Source: Bradyrhizobium sp. S69 | GTDB lineage: Bacteria > Pseudomonadota > Alphaproteobacteria > Rhizobiales > Xanthobacteraceae | Direction: 5' to 3' | Assembly (NCBI RefSeq): GCF_009766005.1 | Contig: NZ_LMUK01000042.1 | Location: 286,469-350,468, forward strand | Length of the DNA stretch: 64,000 nucleotides | Shown here: piece by piece, positions 54,786-63,831 of the stretch | Numbering within the stretch: position 1 is the stretch's first letter | How the letters are laid out: the number at the start of each line of letters is the position of its first letter | Made by a program: the position numbers and the translations under genes | Notes under the pieces: model-generated | Told to the model about the DNA's origin: nothing | What the model saw: only the letters and a program-made list of their open reading frames with translations | Databases searched by the model: none

Positions 54786-56165
54786 TCACGCCTTCGGCGG
54801 TTCGGCGTGGCTGATGACGCGCTTGACCGTCGGGAATGCGCGGCGCAGGGCGCGTTCGATCTCATCGACGTTCTCGTGGACCTTGATCACGCTCATCGAG
54901 GGCGCGGCGCGGCAATGGAAGTTGACGATTTCACCGGCATCGGTGTCGCGCACCCGCACATTATGGATGTCATGGATGGCGCCGTCGGCGGCAAAACCCG
55001 CCAACGCGGAGCGGATGGTTTCGACCCGATCGGGCGCGGCATCGGTGCCGACAGGCAATTCCGGTTCCAGCGGTTCGATATGGGTATCGACTTCGACGTC
55101 GTCGCCGAACTCCTCGCGGATGTCGTGTTCGAATGCGTGGGCGATGTCGTGGGCCGCATCGAGCGCCATCTCGCCGTCGACTTCGAGGTCGATGCTGACG
55201 GTCAGCTTGCCGCCGAGATCGTGGACGGTGACATGATGGACGGCGAGGCCCGAATTGCGCGCGATCACCATGATGCGTTCGCGCACACTCTCATTGTCGC
55301 GCGCGATCGGAACCGGGGTGAAGGTCAGATCGGCATCGCCGAGCGCTGCGGTGACCGCGTCCTGCGCCTGCCGCTTGATGGCTTCGACCCGATCGATCGG
55401 AAAGGTGCGCGGCACCTGGACGGTGGCGTCGATGAAATGGGTCGGGCCGACCATGCGCGCCCGCAGCCGCTCGACATCGACGATGCCGGGCACCGCCTTG
55501 AGCGCGGCCGTCGCCTTCTCGGCGACGCCGTCCGGCGCGCGGTCGAGCAGGGTTTCCACGGTGGAACGCGCCAGCCGCAGGCCGAGCGCCGAAATCACCA
55601 CCGCGACGCCGATCGCGGCCGCCGCGTCGCCCCAGCGATATCCAAGCGCGGACAGCGCGAGCCCGGCGATGACGGCGATCGAGCCGAGTACGTCGGACGC
55701 AAAATGCAGCGCATCGGCGGCCAGCGCCTGGCTTTTGGTCGCGCGCGCGGTACGCTGGAGCGCCAAAGCGCGCCACAGATTGACCGCGATGTCGATCAGG
55801 AGAACCGCGAACGGGATCACCGAGAGGGTCGGCGGCGGCGCGCCGTCGCGCAACCGGCCATAGGAGGCGACCAGGATGCCGCCCGCCAGCACATACAGCA
55901 TCGCGATCACGCCGAGCGCCGACAGGCTCTCCATCTTGCCGTGGCCGTAATGATGTTCCTCGTCCGCCGGCTTGTCGGACACCTGCACCACCATCCAGGT
56001 GACGATGGTCGCGGCGAGATCGACCGAGGAATGCAGCGCCTCGGAGATCAGCGCGATACTGCCGATCGAGATACCGACGACGAATTTGGCCGCGGCCATG
56101 CTGGCGCTGGCGATCATCGAGATCGCGGCGACGCGGGATTTTTCGGAGTGAACAAATCGGCTCAT
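54786..56165 (-). CDS. Cation diffusion facilitator transporter with enlarged cytoplasmic part
   Basis: 459 aa, against about 300 for ordinary CDF proteins. Six TM helices occupy the first 200 residues with the metal site residues HSSVD (TM2) and HFASD (TM5). After them come three successive ferredoxin-like segments: about 205-290, 292-375 and 380-455; the second (AVHHVTVHDLGG, IDLEVDGEMALDAAHDIA) is the clearest dimerisation (ZT_dimer-type) domain. It exports divalent metals (Zn, Fe, Co or Mn) by proton antiport. The metal is not readable. Confidence 0.9.
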   Translation of the reverse strand: MSRFVHSEKSRVAAISMIASASMAAAKFVVGISIGSIALISEALHSSVDLAATIVTWMVVQVSDKPADEEHHYGHGKMESLSALGVIAMLYVLAGGILVASYGRLRDGAPPPTLSVIPFAVLLIDIAVNLWRALALQRTARATKSQALAADALHFASDVLGSIAVIAGLALSALGYRWGDAAAAIGVAVVISALGLRLARSTVETLLDRAPDGVAEKATAALKAVPGIVDVERLRARMVGPTHFIDATVQVPRTFPIDRVEAIKRQAQDAVTAALGDADLTFTPVPIARDNESVRERIMVIARNSGLAVHHVTVHDLGGKLTVSIDLEVDGEMALDAAHDIAHAFEHDIREEFGDDVEVDTHIEPLEPELPVGTDAAPDRVETIRSALAGFAADGAIHDIHNVRVRDTDAGEIVNFHCRAAPSMSVIKVHENVDEIERALRRAFPTVKRVISHAEPPKA

Positions 56166-56405
56166 GGCGATGCTTTAGCAGCCGATCATGTCACGTCAAA
56201 GCTCGCATCCACCACGCAATCGCTACTCATTTGCAGAAGCGAAATTGTTGCGAATTGTTCCGATTTTAAGTTTGAAGCAGCGAAGTTGGCGGCAGGCATG
56301 AAGCCGCGCGCGGCACAGCGGTGGAACGATGGACGAACTCAACCTTTAACCCTGGAGGGGTGCCGGCGCCAAACAGGCGCTTCGTTCAAAATGAAGGAAA
56401 GCTGC

Positions 56406-56627
56406 ATGCCGAACAACGATCGCGAAGGCAGGCTAGGTGGTCGAACGTTAGTTGCAATTGTCGCTGTGTTTATCGTGGCATTCGCCATTTTCGCACTGGG
56501 ACCCGGGAGCACAACTCATGTTGCAAGCAATCCGGGGCCGGCCGGAATGCCGGAATCAACCATCATAAATCCGGTGCCGCCTCCAGCCAGCAGCCCGTCG
56601 GAAGCGACCCCCGAAAACCCGCGATAA
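56406..56627 (+). CDS. Small exported or single-TM protein with Pro-rich tail (73 aa)
   Basis: AAGGA 7-8 nt before the ATG. Polar start (MPNNDREGRLGG), a TM helix or signal (RTLVAIVAVFIVAFAIFALG), then a Pro/Ser/Ala-rich periplasmic tail ending SEATPENPR. No family recognised. It is divergent from the cation transporter gene with a 240-bp gap. Confidence 0.6.
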   Translation: MPNNDREGRLGGRTLVAIVAVFIVAFAIFALGPGSTTHVASNPGPAGMPESTIINPVPPPASSPSEATPENPR

Positions 56628-56673
56628 ATGCTTTCAAGCGATATCCTTGATCAAATTGAAAATGCTGCGTGGG

Positions 56674-57027
56674 TCAGGCGTCATTTGGCTCGGTATCTCT
56701 GCTTCGCAGCAAACGCCACAACGCCGCGATCCCGGACAGCAGCATTCGCAGGAACACAACGATCAGGGTGATCTGCAGCCAGATAAAGCCGCCGATTTCC
56801 CGGAACACAAACTCGATGCGCGGTCCCCATGGCGGCGGGATGGTATCGCCAACGGTCTCCATGCCGCGCTGGATGGCGCGCTGAAGTCCGGTCAGCAGTT
56901 CAGGCTTTTGGTAAAATGCCGCGCCGATGCATAGCCAGGCCAGCACCACGGTAAAGATTCGGAACGAGTGAACCCTCGCGTGATGCCGCAGCCCTGAATA
57001 TCGGTTTTCGCGGATCGGGGTCGTCAT
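56674..57027 (-). CDS. Small membrane protein, DUF-like (117 aa)
   Basis: Two TM helices (FRIFTVVLAWLCIGAAF at about 23-40 and ITLIVVFLRMLLSGIAALW at about 86-104) flank a periplasmic loop containing PPPWGPRIEFVF. The C-terminus is basic. No function or family is known to me. It is convergent with the small exported-protein gene. Confidence 0.65.
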   Translation of the reverse strand: MTTPIRENRYSGLRHHARVHSFRIFTVVLAWLCIGAAFYQKPELLTGLQRAIQRGMETVGDTIPPPWGPRIEFVFREIGGFIWLQITLIVVFLRMLLSGIAALWRLLRSRDTEPNDA

Positions 57028-57108
57028 TCGGCCTCGCCTTACGCTGTTCCAAAGCAGCTTCGAACTGAAAAGACTTCGAACTAAAACGTCTCGGGCGCGT
57101 TACCTCGA

Positions 57109-57360
57109 ATGTCCAAGCGCAAACCGCTTTGCGGCCCCATGACCACGCAACCTGCTGCGAACTGGAAAACGATCCCTACTCAAACGCAACCCGTGATGCC
57201 AGCAGCTGGCAGGCAGCCGACCGCTGCGCCAAAACCGCCAGTCGGCAAGGGCCAGCCTCGCCATCATCAACCGCTGAGCCCGGAGAGCGCCCAAATCTCG
57301 CGGCAAAATTCGCTGCGGAAACAGCGGAAAGCGCAAAAGGCCAACGCGCTGCAAAAATAG
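57109..57360 (+). CDS. Possible small basic, disordered protein (83 aa)
   Basis: Gln/Pro/Lys/Thr-rich, low-complexity frame (MSKRKPLCGPMTTQPAAN...) with a strongly basic C-terminus. No Shine-Dalgarno is seen, and open frames on the other strand overlap it, so coding status is doubtful. Confidence 0.3.
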   Translation: MSKRKPLCGPMTTQPAANWKTIPTQTQPVMPAAGRQPTAAPKPPVGKGQPRHHQPLSPESAQISRQNSLRKQRKAQKANALQK

Positions 57361-57365
57361 CGGGC

Positions 57366-57596
57366 TCAATTTCGGGAGTCGCGTTCCCGGTCAAGCTTCT
57401 GAAGGTACGATAAGCCGTTCACCGTCAGGCGATGCTGGTCCTTTTCGCCTTCGTTGAACATCTGCATCAGGTGCTTCGAGAGCTTTTCACGCGCGCCTGT
57501 GGTCTCCGCGCGATTGGCGAGCACGCCATATATTCTCAACGCGCGGTCCACGGGAAGCGAGCGGTCAACGGGAACAATTTGCATTGGATCAGCCAT
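57366..57596 (-). CDS. Small helical hypothetical protein (76 aa)
   Basis: MADPMQIVPVDRSLPVDRAL then a helical region (REKLSKHLMQMFNEGEKDQHRL) and NGLSYLQKLDRERD. No TM helix. The sequence is protein-like throughout and unlike a shadow frame. I know no family. A poor GGAAC-N16-CCTT match lies upstream on the same strand (57642-57618) and is not convincing as an EcfG promoter. Confidence 0.6.
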   Translation of the reverse strand: MADPMQIVPVDRSLPVDRALRIYGVLANRAETTGAREKLSKHLMQMFNEGEKDQHRLTVNGLSYLQKLDRERDSRN

Positions 57597-57689
57597 GGTT
57601 TGGATACCTCGGTAGATAAGGCCGGCTGACCCGCATCGTTCCGAAGATATCCGGCCTGGTCCGAGGTAATTAGCAGCAATCGCCCGCCA

Positions 57690-58565
57690 TCACGCACTCT
57701 TCGCCAGCCGAAACGCCGACAGCAATGCCGTGAAAAGCATGGTGAACATCATGGTGGCGACGGTGGCTTCGCGCAGTTCGGCTATTTTCCAGATATGACC
57801 GGCGGCATCGGTGACGTCGCCGGATTGTCCCATCATCCAGGGCACGACATGCGTCAGGCCACCGCAAACATAGAACAGGATCGCAATCGCGTTCAGGGCG
57901 GTCTGGTTGTTCTGCATCCACGGTCCGCGGCGGCGGCGCAGATACAGTGCGAACATTTGAAAGAACAGCCATGCGGTCAATAGCCAGCCGAAATAATTCG
58001 ACAATGGTACGCCGAAAATGGCCCCGCCGTCGTGCCATATCCAGGCCTTGCCGATCGTTGCCGCGGCGGGCTCCATCACCATGTCCCATTGTGTGGCGAT
58101 AAACGCCGCGACGATGGGCAGGGCGATCAAGTTAAAATTCCGGTCAAGGCGGCGATCGGCGCCGTCGAGCAGGATCGACGCGAGCCGCCACGAGAAATAG
58201 CCCATGCCGAACCACAGAGGTCCGACGATCACGGGAATGGCGCCGATGTGGGGCAGGTCGGCGCCGACTTCGAAATGATAATGTCCGAATGGAAAGCCGG
58301 TGGCGACGCCGAGGTTTTCGATGGCGAAGGTGGTTACGACGCAGATCGCGAACAGCGCCAGCATGTGCCGGAAGCCATAGGTCATGGTGGCATGCAGGCA
58401 TGCGCCGACGATTCCGATGGCCGCCAGCGCTTGTGCGATCGGGGTCGGATTCCAGGTGAAGCAGATAACGGCGAGGAGATAGCCGGCAATCAATAGCCAC
58501 AGGGTTGTCGTCCGAACGGTGACGGTCCGCTTGTCGCCGGTGTCTGTGCTGACGGTCTCGGTCAT
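57690..58565 (-). CDS. CruF-like carotenoid biosynthesis membrane protein
   Basis: 291 aa, seven to eight TM helices. The family's conserved ENLGVATGFPFGHYHF (about 83-98) and EPAAATIGKAWIW-like loop are present, matching the DUF422/CruF group of carotenoid 1',2'-hydratases (bisanhydrobacterioruberin hydratase). No crt genes are adjacent, so the reaction and pathway are uncertain; hydration of a carotenoid end double bond is the family activity. ATG start. Confidence 0.8.
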   Translation of the reverse strand: MTETVSTDTGDKRTVTVRTTTLWLLIAGYLLAVICFTWNPTPIAQALAAIGIVGACLHATMTYGFRHMLALFAICVVTTFAIENLGVATGFPFGHYHFEVGADLPHIGAIPVIVGPLWFGMGYFSWRLASILLDGADRRLDRNFNLIALPIVAAFIATQWDMVMEPAAATIGKAWIWHDGGAIFGVPLSNYFGWLLTAWLFFQMFALYLRRRRGPWMQNNQTALNAIAILFYVCGGLTHVVPWMMGQSGDVTDAAGHIWKIAELREATVATMMFTMLFTALLSAFRLAKSA

Positions 58566-58579
58566 GACGGCTTTCCCTT

Positions 58580-58726
58580 ACTTCCCTTCTCCCCTTGTGG
58601 GAGAAGGTGGCACGGACGAAGTCCGTGCCGGATGAGGGGTCGATACACAACGAGAGGCTGAAACCCCTCACCCGTCTCGCATCTTCGATGCGAGCCACCC
58701 TCTCCCACAAGGGGAGAGGGGAAGTA
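58580..58726. repeat. Palindromic intergenic element, family G
   Basis: ACTTCCCTTCTCCCCTTGTG ... and the inverted CACAAGGGGAGAGGGGAAGT enclose a second pair, GGCACGGACGAAGTCCGTGCC. Typical form of a dispersed rhizobial repeat; it sits between two leftward genes. Confidence 0.72.
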
Positions 58727-58743
58727 ACGATGACGGCCTCAAG

Positions 58744-59718
58744 CTACAGCCTCACCACGATCTTGCCCAGATGCTGGTTGGCTTCCATGCGCTCGAAGGC
58801 TTTGCCGATGTCGTCGAACGAAAACACCTTGTCGATCGGCAGTTGCAGTTTTCGCGCCTCCACCGCGGGCCAGATGTCTTTCTGCACCTCGACGAAGATC
58901 TCGCGGATTTCCTCGATCGAGCGGGTGCGGAAGGTGACGCCGATGTAGTTGATGCGTCGCGCGGCGTGCAGGTCGAAATTGAAATCGGCGTGTGTGCCGC
59001 CGAGCCGGCCGACATTGACGATGCGGCCCTTGATTTTGGTGGCCTTCATGTTCTGGTTGGCGACCTTGCCCGAGATCTGGTCGACAATCAGGTCGACGCC
59101 TTCGCCGTCGGTGGCCTTGAGCACCTGATCGACCCAGCCGGGATCGGAGGAATCCACCGCGAGGTCGGCGCCGAATTCCTTCAGGCGCCCGCGCCGCGTC
59201 GCATCGGTCGATGAGCCGATCACGATTTTCGCGCCCTTGAGTTTTGCGATCTGCATCGCCATCAGGCCGACGCCGGAGCTGGCGCCCTGGATCAGCACGG
59301 ATTGGCCGGGTTGCAAGGCGCCATTGGTCACCACCGCGTTGTGCATGGTGGCGAGCGCGACCGGCAAGGTCGCGGCTTCCTCGAAATTCATGTTGGCATT
59401 GCCGGGAATCCGGAACAGCCGGCCATGATCGGCCAGGGCATATTCGGCAAACGCCGCACCGCCGGAGCCCATCACGCGTTCACCGACCTTGACGCCCCTG
59501 GCGTCGGGGCCGACTTCCGCGATCTCACCCGCCCATTCCATGCCGAGCACCGCGCCGACGCCGCCGGCGCTGCCATGGGCGTGGCCCTTGGTCATGCCGA
59601 GGTCGGCGCGGTTGAGGCCGCAGGCGCGCACGCGAACCAGCACCTGCGTGCCCTTCGGTGCGGGTTTTGCGACGTCGGTGATTTCGGCGCCGTTGGCGCC
59701 GTAGACATAGGCTTTCAT
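58744..59718 (-). CDS. Zinc-less quinone oxidoreductase-like MDR dehydrogenase
   Basis: 324 aa from the ATG of MKAYVYGANGAE. GroES-like N-terminal domain and a Rossmann domain with GASSGVGLMAMQ. The zinc-binding cysteines of alcohol dehydrogenases are absent, which places it in the NADPH:quinone oxidoreductase group. The upstream codons of the open frame belong to repeat DNA and were dropped. Substrate unknown; it may detoxify quinones or enones. Confidence 0.88.
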   Translation of the reverse strand: MKAYVYGANGAEITDVAKPAPKGTQVLVRVRACGLNRADLGMTKGHAHGSAGGVGAVLGMEWAGEIAEVGPDARGVKVGERVMGSGGAAFAEYALADHGRLFRIPGNANMNFEEAATLPVALATMHNAVVTNGALQPGQSVLIQGASSGVGLMAMQIAKLKGAKIVIGSSTDATRRGRLKEFGADLAVDSSDPGWVDQVLKATDGEGVDLIVDQISGKVANQNMKATKIKGRIVNVGRLGGTHADFNFDLHAARRINYIGVTFRTRSIEEIREIFVEVQKDIWPAVEARKLQLPIDKVFSFDDIGKAFERMEANQHLGKIVVRL

Positions 59719-59775
59719 GGGCAGCTTTCTTTTTCTTGCTGGTAAATCGGGACGATAATTATTTCTGCGTAATTG

Positions 59776-59820
59776 CGAGCCAACGGGTCGGGCGAATGCC
59801 CGCCCGATGACAGGCTCCGC
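59776..59820. repeat. Interspersed repeat, family B (copy 3, inverted)
   Basis: GAGCCAACGGGTCGGGCGAA and CGCCCGATGACAGGCTCCG match the copies near 1.2 and 30.1 kb. It runs directly into a family F element. Confidence 0.68.
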
Positions 59821-59883
59821 GAAGCAATCCATCTTACTCCAGAAGAAGCTGGATTGCTTCGTCGCTGCGCTCCTCGCAATGAC
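59821..59883. repeat. Palindromic element, family F (copy 2)
   Basis: GAAGCAATCCATCTTACTCC then the inverted GGATTGCTTCGTCGC and CTCGCAATGACG. It is the same family as near 51.9 kb but with the left arm fused to the end of a family B element. Confidence 0.68.
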
Positions 59884-59922
59884 GAACTCGCCAATTATTC
59901 CGCGCTCGCAACGACGGAACGA

Positions 59923-60918
59923 TTATTCCGCGGCCTGCCGACGGGTGCCGGACATCATGGCCTCAAAGCGCTCGCGCATGATGGCCTCGGCATCGTGCAT
60001 GATGCGCGAGACCAGTTCGGCGCAGGTCGGGATATCGTGGATCAATCCCTGCACCTGTCCGGCCGACCAGATGCCTTCATCGTGATCTCCGTTGGCGTAC
60101 ACCATCTTGCCGCGCGCGCCTGCGACGAGTTCGCGGACGTCCTCGAACTTGGCGCCTTCCTTTTCCATCGCGACCACTTTGGTGCTGATCGCGTTTTTGG
60201 CGACGCGCGAGGTGTTGCGCATGGTGCGGAAAATCAATTCGGTCTCGCGCTCGTCATTGGCGACGATCTTTTCCTTCACCAGCTGATGGATCGGGCTCTC
60301 CTTGGTGCACATGAAGCGGGTGCCCATGTTGATGCCCTCGGCACCGAGCGCCAGCGCCGCGACCAGGCCGCGGCCGTCGCCGAAGCCGCCGGAGGCGATC
60401 ATCGGAATCTTGATCTTGTCGGCGGCGGCCGGAATCAGGATCAGGCCGGGGGTATCGTCCTCGCCGGGATGACCGGCGCATTCAAAGCCGTCGATCGAGA
60501 GCGCATCGACGCCCATCCGCTCCGCCGACAGCCCGTGACGGACGCTGGTGCATTTGTGGATGATCTTGATGCCGTGCTTCTTGAACTCGGTGACGTGTTC
60601 CTGCGGCTTGTTGCCGGCGGTCTCCACGATCTTGATGCCGGCCTCGATGATGGCCTGGCGATATTCCGCGTAAGGCGGCGGCTTGATCGAAGGAAGAATG
60701 GTGAGGTTGACGCCGAACGGCTTGTCGGTGAGGTCGCGGCAGCGCGCGATTTCCTTGGTGAGGTCTTCCGGCGTCGGCTGGGTCAGCGCCGTGATCAGCC
60801 CGAGCGCGCCGGCGTTGGAAACGGCTGCCACCAGTTCGGCGCGTCCGACCCATTGCATGCCGCCCTGCACGATCGGGTGCTCGACGCCGACGAGTTCGGT
60901 GAATCGTGTCTTGATCAT
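59923..60918 (-). CDS. Nitronate monooxygenase (2-nitropropane dioxygenase family)
   Basis: 331-aa FMN-dependent TIM barrel. Signatures: IVQGGMQWVGRAEL, a flavin loop with GGFGDGRG at 177-184, and AGHPGEDD at 148-155 with H150 in the position of the usual catalytic His. Members oxidise alkyl nitronates; the physiological substrate is often propionate 3-nitronate. It lies about 200 bp upstream of the quinone oxidoreductase gene on the same strand, with repeats between. Confidence 0.9.
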   Translation of the reverse strand: MIKTRFTELVGVEHPIVQGGMQWVGRAELVAAVSNAGALGLITALTQPTPEDLTKEIARCRDLTDKPFGVNLTILPSIKPPPYAEYRQAIIEAGIKIVETAGNKPQEHVTEFKKHGIKIIHKCTSVRHGLSAERMGVDALSIDGFECAGHPGEDDTPGLILIPAAADKIKIPMIASGGFGDGRGLVAALALGAEGINMGTRFMCTKESPIHQLVKEKIVANDERETELIFRTMRNTSRVAKNAISTKVVAMEKEGAKFEDVRELVAGARGKMVYANGDHDEGIWSAGQVQGLIHDIPTCAELVSRIMHDAEAIMRERFEAMMSGTRRQAAE

Positions 60919-61102
60919 GTGTTGCCTCTATGTTTCCCCGGCGCGGCCGGCCGCGCGCGTTCTTTTGATTTCGAGCGGCAGGATGCCGCCACCCCCCGCA
61001 AATGTCCACCGGGGGTGGGGCAGGTCGGGGCGACGCCATCATGCAAAAGCGGGGCTTTTGTTTCCGCGGGGCGGACAATTCCGCCAAAGCGCCCGACGCG
61101 CC

Positions 61103-62398
61103 TCAGGCGAGCGGCGGTTCTTTCGCGATGATCGATGCTGCTTCCTGGAAGGCGTTGACGGCGTTACGCACGTCCTTCTCGTCATGGGCAAGCGAGATGT
61201 AGAACTTGCTGTCTCCCTTGAAGATGCCGCGCTCGCGGAGCAGGTCATTGAAGCGGCGGGTTACCTTGGGGTTCACGTCCAAGGTGTCGCGATAGTCGTC
61301 CACCTTGGCACGGTTGGTGAAATAAGCATCGAACATCACAGGCTCGCCCTTGACGACGGCAGGGATGCCGGCGTCGTGCAGCGCCTTCTCCAGCCCGGTC
61401 CGGATCGCGTTACCCGTTGCGTGGAGTTTTTCATAGGCGCCGGGGCGCTTCAGAATCTTGAGTGTGGCAAGGCCGGCAATCGATGCGATCGGGTTGCCGC
61501 TCAAGGTGCCGACTTGCGGCATGAAGCCTTCGGCGCCGACCTTCGCCTTGTCGAAATGCGCCATGATCTCGGCCTTGCCGGCGATCGCGGATAGCGGATA
61601 GCCACCGCCGACCACCTTACCCAGGGTGCAAAGATCCGGCGTGACGCCGTAATATTCCTGGCCGCCGCCGTAAGCCAACCGGAAGCCGGTCACGACTTCG
61701 TCGAAGATCAGCAGAATGCCATATTCGGCAGTGATGTCGCGCAGGCCCTGCAGAAATCCGGGCGCCGGCGGCAGCAGGCGCTGCATCGGCTCGACAATCA
61801 CGCCCGCGAGCTCATCCCTGTGCGCGTGGATCAGTTGCTGCGCCGCCTTGAGATCGTTGAAGGGCGCGACCAGCATCTCGTCCCGCACCGAATCCGGTAT
61901 CCCCGCCGAGTCCGGCACCGCGCGCGCGGAGTTGCCGGCGCCGCTCGGCCACAGGCTCATCAAGCCGTAGTCGCTCATGCCGTGATAACCGCCCTCGAAC
62001 TTCAATATCTTGCTGCGCTTGCGATAGGCGCGTGCCGCACGCATCGCGATCGCATCAGCCTCGGTTCCGGAGCTCGCAAAGCGCACCTGCTCAGCGCAGT
62101 CCATCGCCTCCACGATCTCTGCCGCGAGCTGGATGCCATATTCATTGTTGGCGAAAAAAGTGGTGCCGCGGCCCAGCTGTTCCGTAACGGCCGCGTTGAC
62201 CTCTGCATTGGCGTGGCCGACCAGCATCGGTCCGGAGCCGAGCAGGAAGTCCACATACTCGTTGCCGCTAACGTCCCATACCCGTCCACCGCGGCCTTCG
62301 CGGATGATGATCTCGCTCGCAATATTGCCGAAGCTGCCCCCGGGCAGCACGCGGCGGGCGGTCTCGACCAGATGCTGCTCTTCACTGTTGTTCTTCAT
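61103..62398 (-). CDS. Class III PLP aminotransferase, HemL-like
   Basis: 431 aa. PLP lysine K261 (TLGKVVGGGYPLS), D233 (FDEVVTGFR) and phosphate-binding S110-G-T (RFASSGTEAD) are intact. The N-terminal VLPGGSFGN resembles glutamate-1-semialdehyde aminomutase relatives. True HemL is usually single-copy and near other haem genes, so this is more likely an aminotransferase or aminomutase of another compound. An upstream small frame overlaps its start as ATGA. Confidence 0.87.
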   Translation of the reverse strand: MKNNSEEQHLVETARRVLPGGSFGNIASEIIIREGRGGRVWDVSGNEYVDFLLGSGPMLVGHANAEVNAAVTEQLGRGTTFFANNEYGIQLAAEIVEAMDCAEQVRFASSGTEADAIAMRAARAYRKRSKILKFEGGYHGMSDYGLMSLWPSGAGNSARAVPDSAGIPDSVRDEMLVAPFNDLKAAQQLIHAHRDELAGVIVEPMQRLLPPAPGFLQGLRDITAEYGILLIFDEVVTGFRLAYGGGQEYYGVTPDLCTLGKVVGGGYPLSAIAGKAEIMAHFDKAKVGAEGFMPQVGTLSGNPIASIAGLATLKILKRPGAYEKLHATGNAIRTGLEKALHDAGIPAVVKGEPVMFDAYFTNRAKVDDYRDTLDVNPKVTRRFNDLLRERGIFKGDSKFYISLAHDEKDVRNAVNAFQEAASIIAKEPPLA

Positions 62399-62640
62399 GT
62401 CGGCTGTTTTTCTCTCGGCTCAGATTGTAGGGCGCCCCGCACCGGTTGACGAGGCGCGCGACGTGGCTCTGGCTGGTTGGCGGTACAATGCCGGACCATT
62501 TGATCCACCACCGCAGCCAATCGTCCTGGGTATCCCACCGGAGTGTTGTAATATTGTTCTAGGTTGATTTCGTAGAATATTCGATCCGTCTGAGCCCAGC
62601 AAGCGTCGGCGCCTGCCCGGATCGCGCTCGGATATGGCAA
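62395..62640 (-). CDS. Possible small protein preceding the aminotransferase (81 aa)
   Basis: A lower-GC frame whose TGA overlaps the next ATG (ATGA). The middle (EINLEQYYNTPVGYPGRLAAV) is protein-like and Tyr/Asn-rich, the end is basic. No family. The overlap is the only strong sign; it may be a chance frame in the 327-bp gap, which otherwise holds nothing I recognise. Confidence 0.3.
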   Translation of the reverse strand: MPYPSAIRAGADACWAQTDRIFYEINLEQYYNTPVGYPGRLAAVVDQMVRHCTANQPEPRRAPRQPVRGALQSEPREKQPT

Positions 62641-62724
62641 CCGGGAAATGCTGGAGTCAGCGCTTGCCGCGCATTGCCGCGGTCCTCAAGCAGACCGGCC
62701 CTGGGATCACGAAAGAGGCGAATG

Positions 62725-63780
62725 TCACGCCGCGCCGGCCACGACCCCATCACTGAGTTTTTGATCCACGACCTCTACCGTGCGGTCGATCTCGGCATGG
62801 GGCAGGCCAAGCTGATGCGAAATCAACTTTACCAGGAGGTCGACCCGTTCGATGAAGCGCGCGCCACCGGCGACCGCGCGCGCCGCCGACGATGGCTTGA
62901 GCAGGCTTTCCGCCGCCTTGGCATATTTCTCGAAGGGTACGTGGTCCGCAGGCTCGGCGCCCAGCCGCCGCGCGATCGAATCCACATGGTCATAGACCGA
63001 TTGCGAGAGTTTGAGATCGCCGTGCACGGCGTCGCGGATCGAGCGCGGCTCATGCGGGGTGATGCAGCGGTAATTTCCGGTCAACAGCATCGACCATTTT
63101 GCCAGTGGCACGAACAGCGACTCGAACACCCGAAGTTTGACTGGAACGTCGTGGCCGTCGAGCCTCACTGCGTCGATATCGGCTTCGAGTTCGCGCAGCA
63201 GGTGGTTGTGTTTCTCATCGGCAAAGGCCGCGGCCTTGAAATTCGTCGGCAGGCCGACATGAAGCACATTCGCCTTCTCTTCCGGCGGACGAAAGGCCTG
63301 CGGATCGGGCGAGCACAGCGACACCAGTCCGGTCTGAAAGCGTTGCCAGACGTTGGCGTTGGTATAGGCCTGCTCCAGATCCATCGCCGCCAGCGCCGGG
63401 ATCCGCTTCAAATAGGGCAGCGGCGGCATGTTCATGATCGAAAGACAAGGCAGTCTCGCCTCGGCGATCTTGATCATCAGCACCCGGATCGTATGGTTGG
63501 TGTATTGCGGCTCCTGCATCGCCAGACCGACCAGATCATAACGGGAAATATCGACCTCGGCCGGCGGCACCGCGTCCAATATGCCCGGCAGATCGCGTGA
63601 AAAGATCGCCCGGTGCTGCGCCTCGTCACGCAGTTTGATGCGAACTTCGGTGCCGTGGCGATTGATCAGCTCGGCGGTCTGCTGCCGGCAAACCAGCGTC
63701 ACGTTGTGACCGGCCATCAGCAGCTTGGTCGCCAGCAGGGAGCCATAGGAGGCCCCGAGGATCAGAATGTTGCGCGCCAT
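62725..63780 (-). CDS. Ketopantoate reductase-like (ApbA/PanE) NAD(P) oxidoreductase
   Basis: 351 aa. An N-terminal Rossmann fold (ILILGASYGSLLATKLL) and a C-terminal helical domain fit the ketopantoate reductase superfamily. The ordinary PanE glycine motif GxGxxG is GASYGS here, and the canonical catalytic Lys/Glu are not clear, so its substrate is probably different (an octopine-dehydrogenase-like or unknown keto acid). It may share a transcript with the CBS-domain gene upstream. Confidence 0.75.
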   Translation of the reverse strand: MARNILILGASYGSLLATKLLMAGHNVTLVCRQQTAELINRHGTEVRIKLRDEAQHRAIFSRDLPGILDAVPPAEVDISRYDLVGLAMQEPQYTNHTIRVLMIKIAEARLPCLSIMNMPPLPYLKRIPALAAMDLEQAYTNANVWQRFQTGLVSLCSPDPQAFRPPEEKANVLHVGLPTNFKAAAFADEKHNHLLRELEADIDAVRLDGHDVPVKLRVFESLFVPLAKWSMLLTGNYRCITPHEPRSIRDAVHGDLKLSQSVYDHVDSIARRLGAEPADHVPFEKYAKAAESLLKPSSAARAVAGGARFIERVDLLVKLISHQLGLPHAEIDRTVEVVDQKLSDGVVAGAA

Positions 63781-63831
63781 GCTTTTTCGTCCACGGATGA
63801 GGGGGGCGGAATTGTCTCTGGCGCGCCTGGG

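Noticed and set aside
57618..57642. GGAAC-N16-CCTT on the minus strand before the 76-aa gene
   Set aside because: The -10 element mismatches CGTT at its most conserved G, and it lies too close to the start codon to be persuasive.
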